Assembly: GCA_016793465.1 (NCBI GenBank)
Contig: JAEUJW010000006.1
Location: forward strand, 1 to 37,291
Direction: 5' to 3'
Origin: Myxococcales bacterium
Lineage (GTDB): Bacteria; Myxococcota; Polyangia; Nannocystales; Nannocystaceae
Length of the DNA stretch: 37,291 nt
Shown: one piece after another, positions 15,664 to 22,674 of the stretch
How positions within the stretch are numbered: the first letter of the stretch is position 1
How the letters are laid out: every line of letters starts with the position of its first letter
Notes under the pieces: model-generated
Seen by the model: the letters and a program-made list of their open reading frames with translations, nothing else
What the model was told of the DNA's origin: nothing
Database searches by the model: none
Position numbers and translations under genes: made by a program

Positions 15664-16983
15664 ATGGACATCAACACCGAGGACGAGGAGCGGCTCGTCG
15701 TCGCCGCCGACGAGCCGCCCGAGCCCGCGCTCGTCGTCGTGTGGACCGCCGCCGGACCGACCCTGCGCGTGCTCCGGCTGACCCGCCCCCTGACCCTCGG
15801 GCGCACGCCCGAGTCCGACGTCGTGCTCGAGGACGGCAAGATCTCGCGCCGCCACGTCACCGTGCGCTTCGCCCACGGCGCCTTCCACGTCGCCGACCTC
15901 GCCAGCCGCAACGGCACCTTCCTCGACGGCCTCCGCGTCGACGGCGAGGCCCCTCCGGCGCCCTCCGGCGTGCTGCGCCTCGGCCAGGTCGTCGCGCTCC
16001 TGGTCGCCGACGCCCGCCTGCTGCGCGGCGACGTCGAGGTCCGCGGCGATCAGGTCGCCGGCCCGCGCATGCAGCGGGTCTACGCCGCCGTCGCCGACGC
16101 CGCCCGCACCAGCCGCACCCTGCTCGTCGTCGGCCCGACCGGCGCCGGCAAGGAGCTGGCGGCGCGCCACTTCCACCGCGCCGGCCCGCGCCCGCAGGGC
16201 CCGTTCGTCGCCGTCAACTGCGCGGCGATCCCCGCGGGCCTGGCCGAGCGCGTGCTGTTCGGCGCCGTCAAGGGCGCATACTCCGGCGCCGACAGCAACG
16301 CCGACGGCTACGTGCACGCCGCCGACGGCGGCGTGCTCTTCCTCGACGAGCTCGGCGAGCTCGACCTCGGCCTCCAGGCCAAGCTGCTGCGCTTCCTCGA
16401 GACCCGCGAGGTATACGCCGTCGGCGCGACCCGCCCGCGCCTCGTCGACGTCCGCGTGTGCTCGGCGACCCACCGCGACCTGCGCGCGATGGCCGGACGC
16501 GGCGAGTTCCGCGAGGATCTGTACTTCCGCCTGGGCCGCCCGCAGGTCGCCCTGCCGGCGCTCCACCGGCGCCCCGAGGAGCTCCCGTGGCTGCTGGCGT
16601 CCGTCCTCCGCGGCGTCGACCCGCGCCTCACCGCACACGCCCAGTTCGTCGAGGCCTGCCTCCTCCGCCCCTGGCCCGGCAACGTCCGCGAGCTCATCCT
16701 CGCCGCCCGCGACGCGGCGGCCGCCGCACGCCGCGAGGGCCGCACCGCGCTCGAGCCGACCGACCTCGACGCCGCCGCCGGCCGCGACCTCCCGACCCCC
16801 GCGGCCGCCGCCGCGCCCCGCTTCCAGGACCGCCTCGACGACGACGACGCCGTGCACGCGGCCCTCCGTCGCGCGCACGGCAACGTCCAGGCCGCCGCCG
16901 CCGCCCTCGACGTCCACCGCAACCAGCTCCGCCGCTGGCTGCTCCGCAAGGGCCTCGACCCCCGCAGCTTCCGCGACGGGTAG
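15664..16983 (+). CDS. FHA-domain sigma-54-dependent transcriptional activator
   Basis: 439 residues from the ATG at 15664. The FHA domain (about 22-115) has GR (46-47), SRRH (61-64) and SRNGT (81-85), the phosphothreonine-binding signature. The AAA+ domain follows with Walker A GPTGAGKE (157-164), the sigma-54-contacting loop as GAYSGA (204-209) instead of GAFTGA, Walker B VLFLDEL (224-230) and an arginine-finger region REDLYFRL (283-290). A Fis-type helix-turn-helix ends the protein (GNVQAAAAALDVHRNQLRRWL). It would open sigma-54 holoenzyme complexes in response to a phosphorylated partner. It is the only such activator in the window and is surrounded by sigma-54 promoters, so it is the leading candidate for their regulator; this is inference. 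No sigma-54 promoter of its own is visible. Confidence 0.95.
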   Translation: MDINTEDEERLVVAADEPPEPALVVVWTAAGPTLRVLRLTRPLTLGRTPESDVVLEDGKISRRHVTVRFAHGAFHVADLASRNGTFLDGLRVDGEAPPAPSGVLRLGQVVALLVADARLLRGDVEVRGDQVAGPRMQRVYAAVADAARTSRTLLVVGPTGAGKELAARHFHRAGPRPQGPFVAVNCAAIPAGLAERVLFGAVKGAYSGADSNADGYVHAADGGVLFLDELGELDLGLQAKLLRFLETREVYAVGATRPRLVDVRVCSATHRDLRAMAGRGEFREDLYFRLGRPQVALPALHRRPEELPWLLASVLRGVDPRLTAHAQFVEACLLRPWPGNVRELILAARDAAAAARREGRTALEPTDLDAAAGRDLPTPAAAAAPRFQDRLDDDDAVHAALRRAHGNVQAAAAALDVHRNQLRRWLLRKGLDPRSFRDG

Positions 16984-16993
16984 GTGGGGCGCC

Positions 16994-17051
16994 GTCATCG
17001 TCGACGCGTCGAGGCGCCGTGTCCACGACGCGTCGACGCGTCGACGATGAC
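16994..17051. promoter_or_regulatory. Perfect 19-bp inverted repeat abutting a sigma-54 promoter
   Basis: The arms 16994-17012 (GTCATCGTCGACGCGTCGA) and 17033-17051 are perfect reverse complements around a 20-nt loop. The right arm ends where the -24 box begins. The left arm falls at -67 to -85, where other promoters carry the GGCAC element, which is absent here. It could be an activator site of another type, or a terminator of the activator gene ending at 16983. Confidence 0.7.
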
Positions 17052-17052
17052 A

Positions 17053-17068
17053 TGGCACGCCGCTTGCT
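17053..17068 (+). promoter_or_regulatory. Sigma-54 promoter of the 17082-18573 operon
   Basis: TGGCACGCCGCTTGCT, a full consensus match. Predicted +1 is 17079, three nucleotides before the GTG at 17082. Confidence 0.85.
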
Positions 17069-17081
17069 GTGTAGCGGCTCC

Positions 17082-17306
17082 GTGCTCGAGCGGCCGCTCC
17101 CGCAGCTCCTCTCGGCCCTCGACGAGCCGATCGCGTCGCTGTGCGCCGCCGGGGTCCTCGACGACCTCGCGGTCGCCCGCTTCGGCGCCGACACGCTCGC
17201 CGGACCCGTCGCCGTCGCCGGGACCCTGGTGCTCGACGGGTGGCAGGCGCCGGCGACGCGGGCGGCCTGGCTCCCGGCGCTGACGGAGGTGCTCGGCGGT
17301 GGGTGA
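17082..17306 (+). CDS. Small protein leading a sigma-54 operon
   Basis: 74 residues from the GTG at 17082, the first start codon after the predicted +1 (17079). An ATG at 17052 in the same frame lies within the promoter and is rejected. The sequence is Leu/Ala-rich and acidic, with no signal peptide or known motif. It overlaps the transporter gene by 8 nt, which suggests translational coupling. Its last residues (AAWLPALTEVL) loosely resemble the end of the APH-like kinase that precedes the paralogous transporter (APWLPRLGEAF), so it might be a kinase remnant; this is weak. The third-position G/C pattern is coding-like. Confidence 0.55.
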   Translation: MLERPLPQLLSALDEPIASLCAAGVLDDLAVARFGADTLAGPVAVAGTLVLDGWQAPATRAAWLPALTEVLGGG

Positions 17307-18573
17307 GCGCCTGCTGGGGCGCCTGCTCGGGGTCCGCGCGGGGGAGGGCCGCCGCGTCGCCGCGCTCGTCGGCGTGTCGCTCGGCCTGGGCGTCGGGCTG
17401 CACGCCATCGACCTGGCGATCGACGCGAGCCTCCTGGTCCACGGAGCCACGGCGGACCTGCCGTGGACCTTGATCGGCAACGGCGCGGCGGTGCTGCTGT
17501 GCGGGGCGCTGCTGGCCGGCCTGCGTCGGCGGCTGCCGCCGACGCTGTTCCCGTGGGTGCCGGTCGCCTGCCTCGGCGGGCTCGCGCTGCTCGTCGTGCC
17601 GGCGCGCGTCGACGCCGACCCCGGCTTCACCACCTTCGCGCTGATCTCCGCGAGCCAGCGCGTGCTGCTGGCGCTGGCGCTCGTCGGCTTCTGGACGCTC
17701 GCCGCGCGCTGCCTCGACGGCGAGCAGAGCCGGCGCCTCTACGGCCTCGTCGGCGCCGGCGAGCTGCTCTCGGCGCTGCTCGCCGCCGTGGCGACGGCGC
17801 CGCTGCTGCGGGCGCTCGGGCTGGCGCCGATGCTCGCCGCCGCGTTCGCGCTGCTGCTGCTCGCTACCGCGGCGATGCGGGCGCTGGCGCGGGCTTACCC
17901 GGGCGATCCGGGGCAGGGGCCGGCGGCCCCGGAGGGCCCGACGAGCGCGGCGCAGCGGCGCCTGATGGGCGCCTGCTGCGCGTATCAGGCCGGCTACAAC
18001 CTCGCGTTCTTCGTCGTGGAGCTCGCGGTGTTCTCGGCGCTGCAGCGCGTCCACGGCGACCGGTCCGACGCGATCGCGGCGTGGCTCGGCGGCATCATCG
18101 TCGTCCGTATCGTCTCCTCGTCGGCGGTCCGCGTGCTCCTGACCGGGCGGATCCTGACCCGCCTCGGGCTCGCGGTCGGCCTCGCCGCCGCGCCCGTGCT
18201 CGTCGTGCTCGGGGCCTCGCTCGTCGCCGTCACCGGCGCCGCCGGGCTCAGCGTCGCCGTCGCGCTGCTGACCGCCGAGTCGGCGGCCCGCCACGCGCTC
18301 GGGCAGCCCGCGTTCCTGGCCGCCCAGCGCCCGCTGCCGGGGCCGCAGCGCGAGCGGACGCTCGTGCTCGTCGAGGCGATCGTCGAGCCCCTGAGCACCG
18401 GCCTGGCCGGCGCCCTGCTGCTCTCGCTGCCCGCGACCTGGCTGGTCGACGCGGTGCTGCTGCGCCTCGCGTTGCCTGTCGGGCTGGTCTGGCTGCTCGC
18501 CGCCGCCGCTGTCGCCCGGGCCCACCGCTCCGTGCTCACCGGCGCCGAGCCTCGCCGAGCAGGAGACCCATGA
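17299..18573 (+). CDS. Integral membrane transporter, MFS/nucleotide-transporter-like
   Basis: 424 residues from a GTG start with GGAGG 9 nt upstream. About 12 hydrophobic segments, without signal peptide. A conserved stretch near the C-terminal third (TAESAARHALGQPAFLAAQRPLPGPQRER, split here as TAESAARHALGQ and PAFLAAQRPLPGPQRER) recalls the Npt1/Npt2-like NTP/NDP exchanger branch of the MFS fold. Substrate is unknown; given the paralog at the end of the polyamine operon (25047-26312), export of a polyamine product is possible. It overlaps the preceding small gene by 8 nt and the following aminotransferase remnant by ATGA. A third copy survives only as the relic at 9536-9717. Confidence 0.78.
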   Translation: MGERLLGRLLGVRAGEGRRVAALVGVSLGLGVGLHAIDLAIDASLLVHGATADLPWTLIGNGAAVLLCGALLAGLRRRLPPTLFPWVPVACLGGLALLVVPARVDADPGFTTFALISASQRVLLALALVGFWTLAARCLDGEQSRRLYGLVGAGELLSALLAAVATAPLLRALGLAPMLAAAFALLLLATAAMRALARAYPGDPGQGPAAPEGPTSAAQRRLMGACCAYQAGYNLAFFVVELAVFSALQRVHGDRSDAIAAWLGGIIVVRIVSSSAVRVLLTGRILTRLGLAVGLAAAPVLVVLGASLVAVTGAAGLSVAVALLTAESAARHALGQPAFLAAQRPLPGPQRERTLVLVEAIVEPLSTGLAGALLLSLPATWLVDAVLLRLALPVGLVWLLAAAAVARAHRSVLTGAEPRRAGDP

Positions 18574-18723
18574 CCAACCTCCGCCGACGAGCCGCGCCAC
18601 ATCGTCCGCGGCGCGGGCGTCTGGCCGTACGACGATCGCGGGCGCCGCGACCTCGACGCCGACCTCGCCGTCGCGTCGATCGGCCGCTGCCACCCGCGCG
18701 TCGTCGCCGCTGCCGCTCGCGGG
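18570..18723 (+). pseudogene. N-terminal fragment of a class III aminotransferase
   Basis: The ATG at 18570 overlaps the transporter stop (ATGA) and has AGGAG 4-8 nt upstream, so this was the third gene of the operon. After about five codons the reading frame must shift by one base. It then encodes EPRHIVRGAGVWPYDDRG and RRDLDADLAVASIGRCHPRV, which are the familiar N-terminal blocks of class III PLP aminotransferases (compare RGEGVWLYDADGRRYLD and VGHCHPRVV). The homology stops at about 18723, far short of the usual 400-450 residues and before the PLP lysine. Dead gene: frameshift plus 3' deletion. Confidence 0.72.
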
Positions 18724-18742
18724 TCGTCGCGGAGCACGTACA

Positions 18743-18811
18743 CCGCATCGCCGCGGTCGGCCGGGTGACAGTGTCGGAGCCCAGGTCGACGGTCCCGTCG
18801 GGCGAGGTCGT
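18743..18811 (-). pseudogene. N-terminal fragment of L-threonine aldolase
   Basis: Read on the minus strand it encodes TSPDGTVDLGSDTVTRPTAAMR, whose DLGSDTVTRPTAAMR matches the conserved start of low-specificity threonine aldolases (LRSDTVTRPTPAMR). The homology ends at 18743. A sigma-54-like promoter upstream predicts +1 at 18812. The codon that should be the start (18811-18809) is ACG, one base from ATG. So the start codon, the promoter (TGGTACG) and the whole 3' part are damaged. It ends 20 bp from the aminotransferase fragment, which points in the opposite direction. Confidence 0.6.
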
Positions 18812-18822
18812 GACGACCCGCG

Positions 18823-18838
18823 AGCAAGCGGCGTACCA
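18823..18838 (-). promoter_or_regulatory. Sigma-54 promoter of the threonine aldolase relic
   Basis: On the minus strand this reads TGGTACGCCGCTTGCT, one mismatch (C to T) from consensus. No GGCAC enhancer lies at the expected distance. Probably a decaying promoter. Confidence 0.6.
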
Positions 18839-18864
18839 GCGGCGGCGACGAGCCCCGCTCGCGC

Positions 18865-19761
18865 TCACCGCCCGCCGGCCGGCCGCGGCGGCAGCGACTC
18901 GAGGTGACGCCACAGCGCCCGCAGCTCGATGTCGGTCATCCGCGAGAAGTTGCGCCACGGCATCACCGGGTCGATGAGCGTCCCGTCGGCGCGGGTGCCC
19001 GAGCGCATCGCCCGGACGAACGCCTCCTCGTCCCACGCGGCCAGCCCGGACGCGTGCCGGGTGAGGTTGGTGGCCGGCGGCCAGTCGGGCGGGACGCCCG
19101 GGATGTCCCCGCCGGACAGCCCCGGCCCGTGACAGCCGACGCACAGGTTGGCGAGGTACGCCCCGTAGGCCGCCGTGGGCGCGACCTCGGGCGCGGCGGG
19201 CCGGGGCGCCTCGTGATCGATCGCCTCGGCCGACACCAGCGTCGGCACCTCGCCGAGCAGGAACAGCGCGCGCATCAGCGGGCCGACCCGCGGCGCCGGC
19301 GGCTCACGCTCGACCGGCGCCGCCGCGCGCACGGCGGCGACGATCGCCCCGACCTCGACGTCGGCGAGCGGGTTGTACTCGTGCGCCGGCATGAAGAGCA
19401 GCGCGCGCCCGTCCGGCCCGACGCCGTGGCGGATCGCCCGCACCAGGTCGAGGTCGCTGCGCCCGCTCAGCCCGCCCCGACCGCCGGTGAGGTTGGCGCC
19501 GAAGATCTTGCCCGTGAGCAGGTCGTCGATCACCAGCTTGCCGCCGAAGTCCTCCCCGTGACAGTCGGCGCACCCGCGCGAGAAGTAGAGGCGGAGCCCC
19601 TCGGCGCGGCCGGCGACATCGGTGGGGACCAGCACCGCGGCGGGCGTCACGTCCCAGCGTCGGCCCATCCGCCGCTCCGACGCGGCGTACACCGCGGCGA
19701 GCCCCAGGAGCACAAGCACGACCAGACCCGCGACCAGGCGAACGAGCACGCGACGTGACAT
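18865..19761 (-). CDS. Membrane-anchored di-haem cytochrome c
   Basis: 298 residues from the ATG at 19761. One N-terminal membrane segment (about 6-27, VLVRLVAGLVVLVLLGLAAVY) lacks a lipobox, so it acts as an uncleaved anchor with the rest in the periplasm. Two CxxCH haem sites are present: CADCH (64-68) and CVGCH (207-211), with likely axial methionines at about 124 (FMPAHEY) and 267 (VMPWRNFS). The layout of two fused cytochrome c domains resembles electron-transfer subunits of periplasmic dehydrogenases; no dehydrogenase is adjacent. It is divergent from the polyamine operon and appears to share its enhancer at 19835-19854. The predicted leader is 3 nt. Confidence 0.88.
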   Translation of the reverse strand: MSRRVLVRLVAGLVVLVLLGLAAVYAASERRMGRRWDVTPAAVLVPTDVAGRAEGLRLYFSRGCADCHGEDFGGKLVIDDLLTGKIFGANLTGGRGGLSGRSDLDLVRAIRHGVGPDGRALLFMPAHEYNPLADVEVGAIVAAVRAAAPVEREPPAPRVGPLMRALFLLGEVPTLVSAEAIDHEAPRPAAPEVAPTAAYGAYLANLCVGCHGPGLSGGDIPGVPPDWPPATNLTRHASGLAAWDEEAFVRAMRSGTRADGTLIDPVMPWRNFSRMTDIELRALWRHLESLPPRPAGGR

Positions 19762-19774
19762 CGCCGTCCACGCC

Positions 19775-19790
19775 TGCAAGCCGCGTTCCT
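19775..19790 (-). promoter_or_regulatory. Probable sigma-54 promoter of the cytochrome gene
   Basis: On the minus strand AGGAACGCGGCTTGCA keeps GG at -24 and TTGCA at -12, with two mismatches to consensus. Predicted +1 is 19764, three nucleotides before the ATG at 19761. Confidence 0.6.
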
Positions 19791-19834
19791 CACCGCGATC
19801 GGCCGCCGCCGCGGACCGCCGCGTCGCCGCCACC

Positions 19835-19854
19835 GACACGGTGCCACCTGTGCC
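19835..19854 (-). promoter_or_regulatory. Enhancer (UAS) element, copy 3, shared by divergent promoters
   Basis: GACAC-G-GTGCC-ACCT-GTGCC, the reverse orientation with one substitution. It lies 81-100 bp upstream of +1 at 19935 (plus) and 71-90 bp upstream of +1 at 19764 (minus), almost exactly midway. Confidence 0.75.
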
Positions 19855-19908
19855 ATCGCATCGCGAGCCGCTGCACGCCGCGCGTCGCGCTCGCCCTGAC
19901 GACGTGAC

Positions 19909-19924
19909 TGGCACGCGCATTGCT
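19909..19924 (+). promoter_or_regulatory. Sigma-54 promoter of the left polyamine operon
   Basis: TGGCACGCGCATTGCT, a full consensus match. Predicted +1 is 19935, four nucleotides before the GTG at 19939. Confidence 0.88.
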
Positions 19925-19938
19925 CTCATCCGTGCACC

Positions 19939-21639
19939 GTGTCCGTGCCGCTCAGCCCGACCACCCCATTCGCCTGGCACGAACGCCCCGCGCGCGGCGA
20001 CCACGTGCAGGTCCTCGACCTCGCCGACCACGACCCGCTGACCGCCGCGCCGCGGGCCGCCGCGCTCGCGGTGCACGCCCGCCTCGGCGCCGTGCTGCTC
20101 GTCGACGGCCTGCTCGCCGCCGCCGAGGCCGAGACCACCGTCCGCGAGCACGCCGTCCACGTCCCGCTGCTCGGCCGCCCGCGCCGGGCGGCCCGGGTCC
20201 TGCTCGTCGACCCGCTCGACCCCTGGCTGCTCGGCGAGTGCCTGCTCCACGCCTGGGTCGGCGCGGTCGACGTGCTCGTCGCCGACGATATCCTCCCGAC
20301 GGCGCTGACCCGGCTCGGCCTCACCCGCTGGTGGAACGACCCGCGCGTGCGCGCCCGGCCGCTCTCCGAGGGCCCGCCCGACGCCGACTACGACCTCATC
20401 GTCGACGGCCGCGGCCCCGCCGGCCTGCCCGCGCTCGCCGAATTCGTCGCCCCCGACGGCACGGTCGCCGCTGCTGCACCGGCGACGCTCCGCAGCGGCC
20501 GCTGGCACCACGAGACCTGCCCCGCCGGCCCGGCGCTCCCGCACGTCGCGCTCCTGCACCTGCTCAGCGCCGCGGTCCCCGGCGGCCACGTCGCGCTGAC
20601 CCTCGCCAGCCGAACGCCGCACGACCTCCGCACCCCCGCGCGCCGCCACGTCGGCCGCGCCTACGACCCCGCGACGCACACCGCCGCCTTCGCCGCGCCC
20701 CCCGCGTGGCGCGACCCAGGACCCGCGCCCGCGCCCGCGTCGACCGACGACCCGCGCCGCTGGTGGCACGAGGACATCGCCCGCATCGGCTGGACGCAGG
20801 CGCTGCCCGCCCGCCTCGTCGAGTCCACGCGCTCCGCCTACCAGCAGATCGAGGTCCGTGAGCACCCCGACTTCGGCGCGCTGCTCGTGCTCGACGCCAC
20901 CGTCCAGGGCTCGACCGCCGACGAGCACGTCTACCACGAGATGGCCGTGCACGTGCCGCTGTGCGGCCGTACCCGCGAGATCGTCCGCGCCCTCGTGATC
21001 GGCGGCGGCGACGGGGGGATCCTCCGCGAGCTCCTGCGCCACCCCGAGGTCACCTCCGTCGAGATCGTCGAGCTCGACCCCGAGGTCATCGCCGTGTCCC
21101 GTCGCCGCTTCGACCTCGCCGGCGACCTCTGGGACGACCCCCGCGTCGCCGTCCACATCGCCGACGGCGCCGACCACCTCGCCGCCGCCGCCGCCGCCGG
21201 GCGCCTCTTCGACGTCATCGTCGTCGACGCCACCGACTCCACCGGCCCCGCCCAGCGCCTGTGGAACGACGCGTTCTTCCGCGACCTCGCCGCCTGCCTC
21301 GCCCCGGACGGCGTCTGCGTCGACTCCGACATGCTCGCTCCCCACGTCGACGGCACCGCCCAGCTCTCGCGCGAGTGGACCGGCGACCACGTGCTCGCCG
21401 ATGTCCGTCGGGCCGCCCGCCACTTCCGCGGCGTCGAGGTCTACCTCTCGAAGGTCCCGCTGTTCCCCTGCGGCTACTTCGCCCACTTCCTCTACACCCA
21501 CGACCCGGCCTCCCACGCGGCGCCCGCCCGCGACCTCCACGGCCGCTACTACGACCCGGACATGCACCGCGCCGCCTTCGCCCTGCCGCCGTGGCTGCGC
21601 GCCCTCCTCGCCGACGTCACCCGCGGAGGCGACCGATGA
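19939..21639 (+). CDS. Tandem aminopropyltransferase (spermidine synthase-like), first half degenerate
   Basis: 566 residues from a GTG start, about twice the length of a normal spermidine synthase. The C-terminal half (about 272-566) is a recognisable aminopropyltransferase: YHEMAVHVPL (332-340), GGGDGGILREL (355-365) and VELD (377-380) for decarboxylated AdoMet, and a catalytic-loop region VVDATDSTGP (428-437) in which the usual DP is DS. The N-terminal half (1-260) repeats the fold (REHAVHVPLLG, ARVLLVDPLDPWLLGECLLH, YDLIVDGRGPAG, RRHVGRAYDPATHTAAF) but lacks the GGGDGG motif, so it is probably non-catalytic. Spermidine synthases act as dimers, so this looks like a built-in pseudo-dimer. 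First gene of the left polyamine operon; overlaps the next by ATGA. Confidence 0.9.
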   Translation: MSVPLSPTTPFAWHERPARGDHVQVLDLADHDPLTAAPRAAALAVHARLGAVLLVDGLLAAAEAETTVREHAVHVPLLGRPRRAARVLLVDPLDPWLLGECLLHAWVGAVDVLVADDILPTALTRLGLTRWWNDPRVRARPLSEGPPDADYDLIVDGRGPAGLPALAEFVAPDGTVAAAAPATLRSGRWHHETCPAGPALPHVALLHLLSAAVPGGHVALTLASRTPHDLRTPARRHVGRAYDPATHTAAFAAPPAWRDPGPAPAPASTDDPRRWWHEDIARIGWTQALPARLVESTRSAYQQIEVREHPDFGALLVLDATVQGSTADEHVYHEMAVHVPLCGRTREIVRALVIGGGDGGILRELLRHPEVTSVEIVELDPEVIAVSRRRFDLAGDLWDDPRVAVHIADGADHLAAAAAAGRLFDVIVVDATDSTGPAQRLWNDAFFRDLAACLAPDGVCVDSDMLAPHVDGTAQLSREWTGDHVLADVRRAARHFRGVEVYLSKVPLFPCGYFAHFLYTHDPASHAAPARDLHGRYYDPDMHRAAFALPPWLRALLADVTRGGDR

Positions 21640-22661
21640 CCATCGTCACCTGCGTCCGCTGCGCCGACGTCACCGAGCGCCCGCCCGCGCTCCGGGCCCG
21701 CGACCTCCTCGCCGCCCGCGACCTCGGCGACGACCTCGACCCCGAGCGCTACGCCGCGATCCAGGCGGCGATGTGGCGCCACCCACTGTCGCGCGCCGCC
21801 CTCCGCGTGTGGGTCCTCGAGCACGACGGCGCCGTCGTCGCGACCTTCGACACGCTCGACGTCACCGTCCGCCTGCGCGACGCCGCCGGCGCCGCCCTGA
21901 CCCGCACCGGGGCGTGCATCGCCAGCGGGTTCGTCGCCCCCGAGCACCGCCTCGCCGGCCACGGCCGCCACCTCGCCGGCGAGCTGTCGCGCCGCCTGGC
22001 CCGCGAGGGCCACGCGCTGGTCTACGGCGTGGTCGAGACGACGATGAAGGTCTACCGCGAGATCGACGCCGGCACGTCCGCGCTCACCGAGGTCGCCTGG
22101 CCCGCGGAACCTGTCCTCGAGGTCATCCCGCGGCGCCCGCCGTCGGACCCGCTCGCCCTCGCCGATCACGCCGTTGCCGCGGCTGGATCCGTCGGCGGTG
22201 GTGGCGGCGTCGGCGGTGACGTCCCCGAGCAGCTGCGCGACCTCGCCGCCTGGACCGACCCGCCGCCGCCGGCCGGGCTCGACATCCTCGTGACCGCCGA
22301 GATGCTCGACTGGCGGCTCGAGCGCGTCGCCCTCGAGCGCCCGCAGGACCGCGGCCGACCGATCGGCGCGCGCCTCGGCGACGCCATGGTCGTCTGGGCC
22401 AGCGCCCCCGAGCGCGCCGCCCTCGAGCTCCTGCACCTCCGCGGCGACGCCCGCGTGCTGGCGGCGCTGGTCGACGCGGCCCGCCGCGAGGCCGCCGCCC
22501 GCGGCCTCCGCCACGCGGTCGCGTGGGAGACCCCGACGCTCGCGCCCCACCTCCCGCCGGGCGAGCGCCGCCGCGTCGACGCGCTGCTCGGCGTCCGGAC
22601 CTTCCACCCCGACCTCGTCGCCGCCGCCTGGCAGGACGCGCAGATCGGCCACTACTTCTGA
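21636..22661 (+). CDS. GNAT-family N-acyltransferase
   Basis: 341 residues. The N-terminal part has a GNAT-like core: WVLEHDGAVVATFDTLDV for the first strands and GACIASGFVAPEHRLAGHGRHLAGELSRRL (read as GACIASGFVAPEHR then LAGHGRHLAGELSRRL) for the acyl-CoA loop and helix, in which AGHG replaces the usual RGxG. A Gly-rich linker at about 188-198 separates a C-terminal domain (LDILVTAEMLDWRLERV, WETPTLAPHLPPGERRR, then a closing HPDLVAAAWQDAQIGHYF) that recalls the LYC1-like lysine N-acetyltransferase layout. In a polyamine operon the likely substrate is a polyamine amine group; this is inferred. Its ATG overlaps the stop of the aminopropyltransferase; 13 bp separate it from the next gene. Confidence 0.75.
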   Translation: MTIVTCVRCADVTERPPALRARDLLAARDLGDDLDPERYAAIQAAMWRHPLSRAALRVWVLEHDGAVVATFDTLDVTVRLRDAAGAALTRTGACIASGFVAPEHRLAGHGRHLAGELSRRLAREGHALVYGVVETTMKVYREIDAGTSALTEVAWPAEPVLEVIPRRPPSDPLALADHAVAAAGSVGGGGGVGGDVPEQLRDLAAWTDPPPPAGLDILVTAEMLDWRLERVALERPQDRGRPIGARLGDAMVVWASAPERAALELLHLRGDARVLAALVDAARREAAARGLRHAVAWETPTLAPHLPPGERRRVDALLGVRTFHPDLVAAAWQDAQIGHYF

Positions 22662-22674
22662 CCCGCGAGGCCCC

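Noticed and set aside
12682..16983. A 1433-codon plus frame ending with the activator
   Set aside because: Only the part from 15664 is protein-like; the upstream part is Arg/Pro shadow of the flanking lipoprotein genes.
15622..18693. Long minus-strand open frame opposite the activator and transporter
   Set aside because: Low-complexity shadow caused by third-position G/C bias. The plus-strand frames have Walker motifs, an FHA domain and membrane segments.
18570..18977. Intact Arg-rich protein starting at 18570
   Set aside because: The ATG frame gives Arg/Pro low-complexity text, while the +1 frame gives clear aminotransferase motifs, so the region is a frameshifted pseudogene.
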